A stretch of 64,000 nucleotides of DNA from an uncultured Sphingopyxis sp. (GTDB lineage: Bacteria; Pseudomonadota; Alphaproteobacteria; Sphingomonadales; Sphingomonadaceae): positions 3,419,501-3,483,500 of the forward strand of contig NZ_LT598653.1 in the NCBI RefSeq assembly GCF_900078365.1, given 5' to 3'. The position numbers were made by a program, and so were the translations under genes. Shown in pieces: positions 44,300-52,374 of this stretch (position 1 is its first letter; every line of letters begins with the position of its first letter). Under the pieces are notes generated by a model. That model did no database searches and was not told the origin of the DNA. It saw only the letters and a list, made by a program, of their open reading frames with translations.

Positions 44300-44650
44300 T
44301 CAATCCTTGTTCTGCACGATATTCGCAATGTCGCCGAGCGGATCGCGAACGAAAAAGCGGCGGACGCCCCACGGCTCGTCGCGCAAGGCGTAGACGATCT
44401 CGTGCCCCGCCGCGATCGCGCGCGCATGCACCGCATCGACATCGTCGACGCCGACCGAATAGGCGGGGCGCAATCCCGACGGGTCTTCACTGAGGATGCT
44501 GATCTGCGCCATCGGCTGCGCGGCCGAGCGATAGATGGTGATGAAATCCATCGCCATCGCGGTCTCCAGCCCCAGCACCTCGTTGAAGAAGCCAGCCCCC
44601 ACCTTCGGATCGCCAGCATAGCGATTGGGTATGATGCGCGCGACTGCCAT
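44300..44650 (-). CDS. VOC-family protein inserted between thiS and thiG
   Basis: A 116-residue vicinal-oxygen-chelate protein: MAVARIIPNRYAGDPKVGAGFFNEVLGLETAM at the start and RRFFVRDPLGDIANIVQNKD at the end, with HARAIAAGHEIVYALRDEPWG between. The start overlaps the thiS stop (ATGA) and the stop is two bases before the thiG start, so it is translated from the same message as two thiamine enzymes. A link to thiazole or its precursors is possible but unproven. Confidence 0.85.
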   Translation of the reverse strand: MAVARIIPNRYAGDPKVGAGFFNEVLGLETAMAMDFITIYRSAAQPMAQISILSEDPSGLRPAYSVGVDDVDAVHARAIAAGHEIVYALRDEPWGVRRFFVRDPLGDIANIVQNKD

Positions 44651-44850
44651 CAGCCGCCTCCCACGAAATGAACGATCTCCAGCGCATCGCCCTCGGTAAG
44701 CGCCACGTCGGCGAGCGTCGAGCGCGGCACGATGTCGCGATTGCGTTCCACCGCGACCTTCTTCACGTCGAGCCCGAGCGAGGCGACGAGATCGGCGATG
44801 CTGCCTTCGCGCACCTGCCGGGGTTCGCCGTTGAGGATGACCGAAATCAT
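44650..44850 (-). CDS. thiS: Sulfur carrier protein ThiS
   Basis: A 66-residue beta-grasp protein: MISVILNGEPRQVREGSIADLVASLGLDVKKVAVERNRDIV, then ALTEGDALEIVHFVGGG. The C-terminal Gly-Gly is thiocarboxylated and gives sulfur to the thiazole synthase. The extra third Gly at the end (GGG) is a small departure from the usual GG end. It lies divergent from aroQ with 81 bases between. Confidence 0.9.
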   Translation of the reverse strand: MISVILNGEPRQVREGSIADLVASLGLDVKKVAVERNRDIVPRSTLADVALTEGDALEIVHFVGGG

Positions 44851-44868
44851 GGGGAAATCCGCCTCGCT

Positions 44869-44896
44869 TTGCCTTTTGCCGCGCAGCCCATATAGG
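44869..44896 (+). promoter_or_regulatory. Predicted aroQ promoter
   Basis: TTGCCT (44869-44874) is followed after 16 bases by TATAGG (44891-44896), with the aroQ start 36 bases further. The same short gap must also hold the divergent thiS promoter; CCTATATGGGC on the other strand gives a possible -10. Confidence 0.45.
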
Positions 44897-44931
44897 GGTA
44901 GCCCGCAACGCCGCAACCGAAAGGCCGTGCC

Positions 44932-45372
44932 TTGGCTGAACTTCCGACCGTCTTTGTCCTTTCCGGCCCGAATCTCAACCTGCTCGGCACGCGCGAGCCC
45001 GAAATCTATGGCTACGATACGCTGAGCGACATTCATGCGCGGCTGGAGGCGCAGGCGGAGGGCCTCGGCCTGCGCGTCGAATGCCGCCAGACGAACCATG
45101 AAGGCGTGCTGATCGACTGGCTGCACGAGGCCTATGTGTCGGGCGCGAAGGCGGTGCTACTCAATGCCGGGGGCTATACGCACACGTCGGTCGCGATCCA
45201 CGACGCGATCAAATCGATCAAGGTGCCGGTGATCGAGGTCCATCTCTCGGACCCGATGCAGCGCGAAAGCTTTCGGCATGTGAGCTATGTCGGCATGGCG
45301 GCGGCGGCGCATTTTGCGGGGCACGGCGCGAACAGCTATACGCTGGCGCTGGACGCCGCCGCGCGTCTCTGA
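44932..45372 (+). CDS. aroQ: 3-dehydroquinate dehydratase, type II
   Basis: A 146-residue shikimate-pathway enzyme that converts 3-dehydroquinate to 3-dehydroshikimate. The N-terminal VFVLSGPNLNLLGTREPEIYG includes the catalytic Tyr; ECRQTNHEGVLIDWLHEA and VLLNAGGYTHTSVAIHDA follow, and VIEVHLSDP carries the catalytic His. TTG at 44932 is the only start that gives the conserved N-terminus; GAAAGG lies eight bases upstream. accB begins 70 bases downstream, an arrangement common in alphaproteobacteria. Confidence 0.95.
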   Translation: MAELPTVFVLSGPNLNLLGTREPEIYGYDTLSDIHARLEAQAEGLGLRVECRQTNHEGVLIDWLHEAYVSGAKAVLLNAGGYTHTSVAIHDAIKSIKVPVIEVHLSDPMQRESFRHVSYVGMAAAAHFAGHGANSYTLALDAAARL

Positions 45373-45442
45373 CAATAGGGCGCATCAAAAAAGGGGTCCG
45401 GGCGTCCTGACAATGGACGCCGCAACAGCAGGAAAAATTCTC

Positions 45443-45931
45443 ATGGGTGACCATAAAGACCATGGCATCAACATCGATCCGGCGTTCGTTCGCGCGCTCG
45501 CCGAGCTGCTCGACGATACGCAGCTTTCGGAAATCGAGGTCGAGGACGGCGACCGCAAGGTGCGCGTCGCGCGCGCGCTGACCGCCGCCGCCGCGCCCGT
45601 CGCCTTCGCACCGGCTCCGGCGGCGACACCTGCCGCCGCGGCCCCCGCCGCTCCGGCTGCCGCACCCGCGGCGGCGGCTCCGGCCGCCGACGCTTTCGCC
45701 GATGCGGTGAAATCGCCGATGGTCGGCACCGTCTATCTGGCGCCCGAACCCGGCGCGCCCAATTTCGCGGCCGTCGGCTCGGCGGTGAAGGCCGGCGACA
45801 CGATCCTGATCATCGAGGCGATGAAGGTGATGAACCCGATCACCGCGACCGCGTCGGGCACGCTCAAGGCCGTGCATGTCGAGAACAGCCAGCCGGTCGA
45901 GTTCGACCAGCCGCTGTTCACCATCGGCTGA
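45443..45931 (+). CDS. accB: Biotin carboxyl carrier protein of acetyl-CoA carboxylase
   Basis: A 162-residue carrier. The N-terminal part (DPAFVRALAELLDDTQLSEIEVEDGD) is followed by a long Ala/Pro-rich flexible linker and the biotinyl domain, with the biotinylated Lys at about residue 128 in EAMKVMNP. The ATG at 45443 is preferred because AGGAAA lies seven bases upstream; ATG 45413 in frame would add ten residues. accC follows after 10 bases, so the two form an operon. Confidence 0.94.
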   Translation: MGDHKDHGINIDPAFVRALAELLDDTQLSEIEVEDGDRKVRVARALTAAAAPVAFAPAPAATPAAAAPAAPAAAPAAAAPAADAFADAVKSPMVGTVYLAPEPGAPNFAAVGSAVKAGDTILIIEAMKVMNPITATASGTLKAVHVENSQPVEFDQPLFTIG

Positions 45932-45941
45932 GCCGCAACGC

Positions 45942-47303
45942 ATGACCATTGAAAAGCTCCTGATCGCGAACCGCGGCGAGATCGCGCTGCGCATCCACCG
46001 CGCGTGCCACGAAATGGGCATCAAGACGGTCGCGGTCCATTCGACCGCCGACACCGACGCAATGCACGTCCGCCTCGCCGACGAGGCGGTGTGCATCGGC
46101 CCGCCCTCCGCCAAAGACAGCTATCTCAACATCCCCGCGATCATCTCGGCCGCCGAGATCACCGGCGCCGACGCGATCCACCCCGGTTACGGCTTCCTCT
46201 CCGAAAACGAGCGTTTCGCCGAGATCATCGAAGCGCACGACATGATCTTCGTCGGGCCAAAGCCCGAGCATATCCGCACGATGGGCGACAAGGTCGAGGC
46301 GAAGCGCACCGCGGTGGCGCTCGGCCTCCCCGTCGTCCCGGGCTCGCCCGGCGCGGTGACCTTCAGCGAGGAAACCAAAAAGCTCGCGAAGGACATCGGC
46401 TATCCGGTGCTGATCAAGGCCGCCTCGGGCGGCGGCGGGCGCGGCATGAAGGTCGTTCCCGACGAGGACAGCCTCGAAAGCCTGATGGGACAGGCTTCGT
46501 CTGAAGCGGCGGCCGCCTTCGGCGATCCGACCGTCTATATGGAAAAATATCTCGGCAATCCGCGCCACATCGAATTTCAGGTTTTCGGCGACGGCAACGG
46601 CAATGCGATCCACCTCGGCGAGCGCGACTGCTCGCTCCAGCGGCGGCACCAGAAGGTGCTCGAGGAAGCTCCCTCGCCGATCATCTCGGCCGAGGAGCGT
46701 GCGCGCATGGGCGGCATCTGCGCCGACGCGATGGCGAAGATGGGCTATCGCGGCGCGGGCACGATCGAATTCCTGTGGGAAAATGGCGAATTCTTCTTCA
46801 TCGAGATGAACACGCGCATCCAGGTCGAGCATCCGGTGACCGAGATGATCACCGGTTTCGACCTCGTCCGCGAACAGATCCGCATCGCGGGCGGCGCGGG
46901 CTTGTCGGTGAAACAGGAAGACCTCGAATTCCGCGGCCATTCGATGGAATGCCGCATCAATGCCGAGGACCCGCGCAGCTTCCTGCCCTCGCCGGGCAAG
47001 GTGACGAACTATCACGCCGCGGGCGGCATGCACGTCCGCGTCGATAGCGGGCTCTATGCCGGCTATTCGATCCCGCCCTATTACGACAGCATGATCGGCA
47101 AGCTGATCGTCTATGGCCGCAGCCGCGAAAGCTGCATGATGCGGATGCGCCGCGCGCTCGAGGAAATGGTGATCGGCGGCGTCAAGACGAACATCCCGCT
47201 CCATCAGGCCCTGCTCGCCGACCCCGACGTCATCCACGGCGACTATACGATCAAATGGCTGGAGGAATGGCTGGCGCGGCAGGATGAAGAGGCCGGAGCC
47301 TAA
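45942..47303 (+). CDS. accC: Biotin carboxylase of acetyl-CoA carboxylase
   Basis: A 453-residue ATP-grasp enzyme that carboxylates biotin on AccB, the first step of fatty acid synthesis. Segments include EKLLIANRGEIALRI, DAIHPGYGFLSENERFA, the Gly-rich KAASGGGGRGMKVV loop, HIEFQVFGD, ERDCSLQRRHQKVLEEAPSP and EMNTRIQVEHPVTEM. Full length. The other carboxylase subunits (accA, accD) are elsewhere. Confidence 0.97.
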   Translation: MTIEKLLIANRGEIALRIHRACHEMGIKTVAVHSTADTDAMHVRLADEAVCIGPPSAKDSYLNIPAIISAAEITGADAIHPGYGFLSENERFAEIIEAHDMIFVGPKPEHIRTMGDKVEAKRTAVALGLPVVPGSPGAVTFSEETKKLAKDIGYPVLIKAASGGGGRGMKVVPDEDSLESLMGQASSEAAAAFGDPTVYMEKYLGNPRHIEFQVFGDGNGNAIHLGERDCSLQRRHQKVLEEAPSPIISAEERARMGGICADAMAKMGYRGAGTIEFLWENGEFFFIEMNTRIQVEHPVTEMITGFDLVREQIRIAGGAGLSVKQEDLEFRGHSMECRINAEDPRSFLPSPGKVTNYHAAGGMHVRVDSGLYAGYSIPPYYDSMIGKLIVYGRSRESCMMRMRRALEEMVIGGVKTNIPLHQALLADPDVIHGDYTIKWLEEWLARQDEEAGA

Positions 47304-47324
47304 ACGCGCTCGCCCCATATTTTC

Positions 47325-47396
47325 GTCATGCCGGACTTGATCCGGCATCCATTCTGCACCGCCGTCATGGACCCCGGATCAAGTCCGGGGTGACGA
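47325..47396. repeat. Dispersed palindromic repeat, family B
   Basis: GTCATGCCGGACTTGATCCG at the left and GGATCAAGTCCGGGGTGACG at the right flank a short centre with CATTCTGCACCGCCGTCATGG. It separates accC from the next gene. Confidence 0.85.
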
Positions 47397-47466
47397 AGTG
47401 GGCGATGCGCCGAACTGTGCTGCCCCTCACTTTCGCTACCTCTTCTTTTTGGCTATGGGCCTTACC

Positions 47467-48825
47467 ATGGCCCGAAACACTACCCTTTCCGCGCGTTCCG
47501 CCGCGGCCCTCCTTCTCCCGCTGAGCCTGCTCGCGGCCCCCGCCTTCGCGCAAACGGAGGTGAAGGAGGATTCGGTGATCCTCCAGCCCGACAAGGTGAA
47601 GGATGACGCCCCCGTCGTCGCGGTGCGGATCGAGATGCCGAGCTGGTCGGAGGAGAATGCGACCGCGCTTCTGAGCTTCATCGAAACGGTCGGCGACGAG
47701 GGCCTGTTCGCGAAGGATTACAATCCCGACGGCCTCGCCGCCGCGATCCTCGGCAGCGATCAGGCGGCGCTCGACAAGGTCGCGACCGACAGCTTCCTGC
47801 TGCTCGCGACGCACCTGCGCGACGGGCGCACGCCCAATGCCGCGCGCAAGCAATGGTTCATGACCGACAGCGACGGCGACAGCGAACCTTTGCTGTCGCT
47901 GCTCACCGCCGCGCTCGGCGCGGGCGCGGTGCCCGAAACACTCGCCAGCCTCGACCCCGTGCATCCCGATTTCGCGGTGCTCAAGGCGTCGCTCAAGACG
48001 GCGAAAACGCCCGCGGCGGCCAATGCGATCCGCGTCAACATGGAGCGCTGGCGCTGGATGCCGCGCGACCTGGGCGAACGCTATGTCGTCAGCAACGTCC
48101 CCGAATATCTGACCCGCGTCGTCCACGGCGGGACGATCATCGCGACGCACAAGGCCGTCGTCGGCAAAAGTTCGACCCCGACGCCGCAGCTCAATCCGAT
48201 GGCGACCGGGATCATCGTCAACCCGACCTGGACATTGCCGCGCAGCATCATCAACGAGGGCATCGGCGCGACGATCGCGAATAACCCCGCCTCGGCGCGG
48301 CGCCAGGGTTACACCTGGACCGGCAAGGGCAAGACGCTGTCGGTGGTGCAGCAGCCGGGGGCGAACAATGCGCTGGGCGTGATGAAGATGGAAATGCTCA
48401 ACGAGCATGCGATCTATCTTCACGATACCCCCTCGAAGGGCGCGTTCAACGCCGCCGCGCGCGCGTTCAGCCACGGCTGCATCCGCACCGAGCGCGCGCT
48501 GCACTTCTCGGGCCTGATGGCGGTGATGTTCGCAGGCAAAAGTCCCGAGGAATTCGGCGAGGCGATCGCGAGCGGCAAGACGACGCGCTTCGGCTTCGAC
48601 GAGCCCTTCCCCGTCTATGTCGCCTATTGGACGATGGTTCCCGACGGCAAGGGCGGGGTGAAGAAGCTCGCCGACATCTATGGCCGCGACGCGCCGGTGG
48701 TGGCGAGCTTCGCCAAGCCCGGCCGCCCCACCGCGACGATCATCGCGCCCGAACCGCCGCCGGTCGTCCCGACGATCCCCACCGCCGCACGCGTGACGAC
48801 GCCGGCGACGAGCGGGATTTATTGA
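47467..48825 (+). CDS. L,D-transpeptidase (YcbB/LdtD type)
   Basis: A 452-residue exported peptidoglycan cross-linking enzyme. A signal peptide ends near APAFA (residues ~28-33). The middle has NAIRVNMERWRWMPRDLGERYVVSNVPEY, typical of the YcbB family. The YkuD catalytic motif is SHGCIRTE with the nucleophile Cys near residue 338, preceded by AIYLHDTPSK with the active-site His. A Pro/Thr-rich tail closes the protein. It forms 3-3 cross-links or attaches proteins to peptidoglycan. Confidence 0.92.
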   Translation: MARNTTLSARSAAALLLPLSLLAAPAFAQTEVKEDSVILQPDKVKDDAPVVAVRIEMPSWSEENATALLSFIETVGDEGLFAKDYNPDGLAAAILGSDQAALDKVATDSFLLLATHLRDGRTPNAARKQWFMTDSDGDSEPLLSLLTAALGAGAVPETLASLDPVHPDFAVLKASLKTAKTPAAANAIRVNMERWRWMPRDLGERYVVSNVPEYLTRVVHGGTIIATHKAVVGKSSTPTPQLNPMATGIIVNPTWTLPRSIINEGIGATIANNPASARRQGYTWTGKGKTLSVVQQPGANNALGVMKMEMLNEHAIYLHDTPSKGAFNAAARAFSHGCIRTERALHFSGLMAVMFAGKSPEEFGEAIASGKTTRFGFDEPFPVYVAYWTMVPDGKGGVKKLADIYGRDAPVVASFAKPGRPTATIIAPEPPPVVPTIPTAARVTTPATSGIY

Positions 48826-48866
48826 GCGGGGTCAGCAAGCGACCGATTGCTGCCATCTCTTTATTC

Positions 48867-49074
48867 GTCACCCCGGACTTGATCCGGGGTCCCGCTTGAT
48901 GCCGAAGACCGGTCGACGCCCCAAAAGCGGGATCCCGGGTCAAGCCCGGGATGACGGAAGTGTCGGGTTTCGACCGATTGCTGCCTTTTACATCGTCATC
49001 CCCGCGAAAGCGGGGACCCAGAGCGTGCGTAGGCTGATCCCAGACTGGGTTCCCGCTTTCGCGGGAATGACGAA
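48867..49074. repeat. Tandem palindromic repeats, family B then family C
   Basis: This fills most of 48826-49118, where no gene is seen. Family B (48867-48957) has GTCACCCCGGACTTGATCCG and an imperfect inverse GATCCCGGGTCAAGCCCGGG. Family C (48995-49074) has GTCATCCCCGCGAAAGCGGG and TTCCCGCTTTCGCGGGAATG around a GCGTAGGCTGATCC centre. The sequence CGACCGATTGCTGCC precedes both elements, so the linkers are repeated too. Confidence 0.85.
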
Positions 49075-49118
49075 GGTAGGGAATGGCAACTCACCACCCC
49101 AAATCGGACTTTCGCCGC

Positions 49119-49865
49119 TTAATCCGCCGTCGTCGGCAGCGTCCCGGTGAACGTGCTCGCGCGCCGCAGATTTTCGGTTCCCGGCAGCGGGTCGGCGGGC
49201 GGCAGCTGGAAGGGCGCCGGCATCGGCGGATGCGCGCTCAGGCGGTCGGCGAACAGCAGCCGGCCGGGCCCGAGCTTGTAGAGAATCTGCGGCAGCAGCT
49301 CTTCGCCGAACACGAAACAGCCTTCGCTGCGCCCGAGCTTGCCCTGCGTCGCGATCAGCGCCGGGTCGGCGTACCAAGCGCCGTGCACGACGATCGCGCG
49401 CTGGTCGGCGGTATAATTGTCGGGTTCGAGCCCCGCGAGCCGCATCGAAGATCCGTTCGCGCCCCAATAATAGTCGCTGGTGCGATAGGCGCCGCGCGAG
49501 GTCGCGAGGCTGCCGACGCGGTTCGAAAAGCTCTTGAGCCAGCCGTCGTGCTGCGGGTCCGATCCGCGGCCGTGCGTCACCGGGAACATGTCGATCCTGC
49601 CCGCGACCATATCGACGAGCGCAAAACGCGGGCGCGACGAGGGCAGACCGAAATCGACGACGCCGACGCGGTCGGTCTGCGGGATATTGCGCGCCTGCAT
49701 CGCAAGCTGCTTCTTCGCCACGGCGAGATAGTCGACCGGCGGCGGCAAGGGCGCCGCCGGCTGCTGGACCCAGTTCGGAAGCTGCGCCCGCGCCGGAATG
49801 GCGGCCAGCGCCCCCGCTCCCGCGATCCCGGCGAGCAGCCTTCTGCGATCGATCAATTCATTCAC
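49119..49865 (-). CDS. L,D-transpeptidase-like protein (YkuD_2 family)
   Basis: A 248-residue exported protein. It starts at GTG 49865 with a twin-arginine-like IDRRRLLAGIAGAGALAAIPARA signal. The catalytic region matches the YkuD_2 (murein L,D-transpeptidase catalytic) family: SSRPRFALVDMVAGRID, FSNRVGSLATSRGAY, RAIVVHGAWY with His, and GRSEGCFVF with the Cys. It may act on peptidoglycan like the enzyme encoded at 47467, but the subfamily is poorly characterised. Genes on either side are in the opposite orientation. Confidence 0.86.
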   Translation of the reverse strand: MNELIDRRRLLAGIAGAGALAAIPARAQLPNWVQQPAAPLPPPVDYLAVAKKQLAMQARNIPQTDRVGVVDFGLPSSRPRFALVDMVAGRIDMFPVTHGRGSDPQHDGWLKSFSNRVGSLATSRGAYRTSDYYWGANGSSMRLAGLEPDNYTADQRAIVVHGAWYADPALIATQGKLGRSEGCFVFGEELLPQILYKLGPGRLLFADRLSAHPPMPAPFQLPPADPLPGTENLRRASTFTGTLPTTAD

Positions 49866-50035
49866 TTGCAACCCAACCCCGCATTGGCCGCCTCTGGCGG
49901 TCCCTCGACTTCGCATAAGTCGTGTGTCGGCCGCGAAAGGCAAGCTGGTGGTTCCCCTTCATGCGGGAAGATGTGCCATATATGCCATGAATAGCGCGTT
50001 TACGCCGCGCTAAGGCTGCGTTAGGACATCATTCC

Positions 50036-50380
50036 ATGAAAGCGACCATCTGGCACAACCCCGCATGCGGCACCTCGCGCAAGACGCTGGCGATTCTCGA
50101 AGAGACCCCGGGCGTCGAGCTGACCGTCGTCGAATATCTCAAAAATCCCTATAGCGCCGACAAGCTGCGCCAGCTGTTCCGCGATGCCGGCATAGCCGCC
50201 CGCGACGCGCTGCGCCTGCGCGGCACCGATGCCGAAGAGCGCGGCCTGAAGGACGCGAGCGAGGACGAGATCATCGCCGCGATGGCCGCCAACCCCGCCT
50301 ATGTCGAACGCCCGATCGTCGAGACCGGCAAGGGCGTGCGGCTGTGCCGCCCGCAGGATGTGGTGCGGGAGATAGTTTGA
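50036..50380 (+). CDS. arsC: Arsenate reductase, glutaredoxin-dependent (ArsC family)
   Basis: A 114-residue ArsC-type protein with the catalytic Cys11 in NPACGTSRK, a conserved PSGTS-like helix start and the C-terminal NPAYVERPIVETGKGVRLCRP block. It would reduce arsenate to arsenite with glutathione and glutaredoxin. No arsenite pump or ArsR regulator is nearby, so a related Spx/YffB-like role is an alternative; the NPxCGTSR motif and the RPIV block favour ArsC. Confidence 0.88.
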   Translation: MKATIWHNPACGTSRKTLAILEETPGVELTVVEYLKNPYSADKLRQLFRDAGIAARDALRLRGTDAEERGLKDASEDEIIAAMAANPAYVERPIVETGKGVRLCRPQDVVREIV

Positions 50381-50387
50381 ACGGACG

Positions 50388-50510
50388 CTTTGGGGTGGGG
50401 AGCGGACGCTGCCTCAACCGTCGCCCCCGCGAAGGCGGGGGCCGCTGGCGGTTTACGCGGGCGCCGCTGAGTAAGGCCGCTAGCGGCCCCCGCCTTCGCG
50501 GGGGCGACGG
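50388..50510. repeat. Linker plus family A palindrome
   Basis: The linker CTTTGGGGTGGGGAGCGGAC is followed by GTCGCCCCCGCGAAGGCGGG and its inverse GCCCCCGCCTTCGCGGGGGC (50418-50510). It lies between the convergent arsC and recF genes and may mark or end transcripts there. GGTTTCGGCCGTCAGCCG right after it resembles the start of the second linker. Confidence 0.85.
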
Positions 50511-50545
50511 CTGGTTTCGGCCGTCAGCCGCCGAAAGGCAAATCT

Positions 50546-51661
50546 CTACCCCGCCGCGATCCGCCCGCCTTCGATCCGGAAGCGCGTCACCGGCCCCGGC
50601 ATGTCGTCGAACAGCGCCGCCTCGGTCCCCGTGAGCCACGCCTGCCCGCCCTGCCCCGCAAGCCGCTCGTAGAGCGCGGCGCGGCGCGAGGGGTCGAGAT
50701 GCGCGGCGACCTCGTCCAGCAAAAGCACCGGGCGCTGCCCGCGCGCGCGCGCGACGCAGTCGCTGTGCGCGAGGATCAGCGAGAGCAGCATCGCCTTTTG
50801 CTCGCCGGTCGAGCAGCGCGCCGCCGCGCGGCCCGTCGCGGCATGGACGGCGTCGAGGTCGTCGCGGTGCGGCCCGGCGGTCGCGCGGCCCGCGGCGGCG
50901 TCGATCCGCCGGCGCGATGCGAACAGCGCCTTGAGTGCATCGGCTTCGTATGGCGCCGCACGCGCCGTCCCGTCGCTGTCGACGAGCATCAGCAGCGGGC
51001 GGGCGAAGGGCGCATCGGGCTGGCCCGCGAGCTCGGCGGACAGGCTCGCGAGCATCGTCTGCCGCGCCGCATCGATCGCCGCGCCATGCTCGGCGAGCTG
51101 CGCTTCGAGGCTCGCCAGCCATTGCGGGTCGGCGGCGGCGGGATCGGCGAGCAGCTTGCCGCGCGCCCGCAGCGCGGCTTCGTAGCGGTTACCGTGCTGC
51201 GCGTGGCGCGGGTCGAGCGCGAGCACGAGCCGGTCGAGGAAGCGCCGCCGGTTCCCTGCGGCCTCGACGAACAGCCGGTCCATCGCGGGGGTCAGCCACA
51301 GCACCGCCAGCCATTCGCCGAGCGCGGTCGCCGCGGCGGGCGCGCCGTTGATGCGCACGACCCGCCGGCCCGGCTGCGCGGGCTCCATCCCCGTCCCCAG
51401 CGCGACCGGCGGCAGGTCGGCGCCCGCCTGCACCTCGGCAAAGACGGCGAAGCCGCCGCCCGCCCCGTCGCGCACCATGTCCGCCAGCGGCGCGCGGCGC
51501 AGCCCGCGCCCCGGCGCGAGCAGCGAGATCGCCTCCAATATATTCGTCTTGCCCGCGCCATTGTCGCCGTGCAGCGCGACGAGCCCCGGCCCGGCCGCCA
51601 TGTCGGCGGCGGCATGATTGCGAAAATCGGTCAGCGATAGGCGGGTCAGCGTCATTCCCAT
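50546..51661 (-). CDS. recF: DNA replication and repair protein RecF
   Basis: A 371-residue ABC-type ATPase that loads RecA at ssDNA gaps. Walker A GDNGAGKT is at residues 32-39 within the family start LTRLSLTDFRNH. LDRLVLALDPRHAQ and KAMLLSLILAHSD (signature region) follow, and PVLLLDEVAAHLDPSRR is the Walker B. ATG 51655, two codons in, is an equally good start. dnaA and dnaN, often linked to recF, are not adjacent. Confidence 0.95.
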   Translation of the reverse strand: MGMTLTRLSLTDFRNHAAADMAAGPGLVALHGDNGAGKTNILEAISLLAPGRGLRRAPLADMVRDGAGGGFAVFAEVQAGADLPPVALGTGMEPAQPGRRVVRINGAPAAATALGEWLAVLWLTPAMDRLFVEAAGNRRRFLDRLVLALDPRHAQHGNRYEAALRARGKLLADPAAADPQWLASLEAQLAEHGAAIDAARQTMLASLSAELAGQPDAPFARPLLMLVDSDGTARAAPYEADALKALFASRRRIDAAAGRATAGPHRDDLDAVHAATGRAAARCSTGEQKAMLLSLILAHSDCVARARGQRPVLLLDEVAAHLDPSRRAALYERLAGQGGQAWLTGTEAALFDDMPGPVTRFRIEGGRIAAG

Positions 51662-51822
51662 CGCGCCTACCGCAGCGCATCGGGCGACGCCAGCCCGTCG
51701 CCCTCGAGCGTTTGTCGAAATTTTTCCGATGAACGGGAATTTTTGCCATCTTGGCGTATTTTTCGCGCTGAAATAATATTTCGGGAACTAAAAAACCGCG
51801 CTTAACCGCCGATGAATGAAAT

Positions 51823-51838
51823 TGGCACGGTCCCTGCA
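51823..51838 (+). promoter_or_regulatory. Sigma-54-type (-24/-12) promoter
   Basis: TTGGCACGGTCCCTGCA fits the sigma-54 consensus TGGCACG-N4-TTGC with one difference (CTGC). The GG at 51824-51825 and GC at 51836-51837 have the obligatory ten-base separation. Upstream is an AT-rich stretch (about 51715-51795) suitable for activator or IHF binding. The predicted transcript starts near 51849 and enters the small membrane protein gene at 51895. Confidence 0.65.
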
Positions 51839-51894
51839 ATACTGTCGGCATCCACCGGATAGTCCGGATGGAAGGTTCAAGGAAGGAAAATATC

Positions 51895-52023
51895 ATGGCC
51901 CATTTCAACGTCGAATCGTTCAAGAGCTACGCGATCGCTGGTGTTGCCTCGCTCTATTGCTCGCTGATGTTCCTCGCCGCTGTCGGCCCGAACGCTGCGC
52001 ACTTCGGCGGTCTGGTCGCCTGA
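51895..52023 (+). CDS. Small membrane protein (42 residues) in psp-like unit
   Basis: A 42-residue frame from ATG 51895 to TGA 52021-52023, with AAGGAAGG as a clear ribosome site. The peptide starts MAHFNVESFKSYAIAGVASL. Residues ~12-31 (YAIAGVASLYCSLMFLAAVG) form one hydrophobic membrane segment, with one Cys in it. It lies 55 bases before pspC and behind the sigma-54-type promoter. Function unknown; the context suggests a role in membrane stress, possibly as a small regulator or partner of PspC. Confidence 0.75.
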   Translation: MAHFNVESFKSYAIAGVASLYCSLMFLAAVGPNAAHFGGLVA

Positions 52024-52078
52024 CCAGCCGCCTCCCCCGAAAAACGCCGGCCCGAAGGCCGGGATCGAAAGGAAAGAA

Positions 52079-52258
52079 ATGAACCAGGGTTTTCGCAAGA
52101 ATCGCCGTAACGGGATGATCTTCGGCGTCTGCGCCGGGATGGCGGACCAGTTCGGCATCGATGTCTTGTGGACGCGCATCGCCTTTGTCGCCCTGACGCT
52201 CTTGGGCTTCGGCCTGCCTCTGCTGCTGTATCTCGCCGTCGCGATCCTCGCGCCATAG
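52079..52258 (+). CDS. pspC: PspC-domain membrane protein
   Basis: A 59-residue protein from ATG 52079 (GGAAAG upstream) to TAG 52256-52258. It is essentially a bare PspC domain: a basic N-terminus (FRKNRRNGMIFGVCAGMADQFGID) followed by WTRIAFVALTLLGFG and a hydrophobic C-terminus. In the phage-shock system PspC is a membrane sensor or toxin-tolerance factor. Here it lacks the extra C-terminal domain of enterobacterial PspC. No pspA, pspB or pspF is in the window. Confidence 0.85.
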   Translation: MNQGFRKNRRNGMIFGVCAGMADQFGIDVLWTRIAFVALTLLGFGLPLLLYLAVAILAP

Positions 52259-52319
52259 GACAGCCCGGCCGGACGCTTTCGAAGCGCAGTCGCACCGGCC
52301 CCATATATTCCCAAAGACC

Positions 52320-52352
52320 AAGGGCTCACCGGCCGGACCGGTGGGCCCTTTT
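52320..52352 (+). terminator. Intrinsic terminator after pspC
   Basis: AAGGGCTCACCGG (52320-52332) pairs with CCGGTGGGCCCTT (52338-52350) with one mismatch and a five-base loop, followed by TTCC. It closes the short transcription unit begun at 51823. Confidence 0.85.
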
Positions 52353-52374
52353 CCTTGTGCGGGCTCGGACGGAA

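Noticed and set aside
44851..44931. A thiamine (TPP) riboswitch before thiS
   Set aside because: The 81-base gap lacks the conserved TPP core and is too short to hold one plus a divergent promoter.
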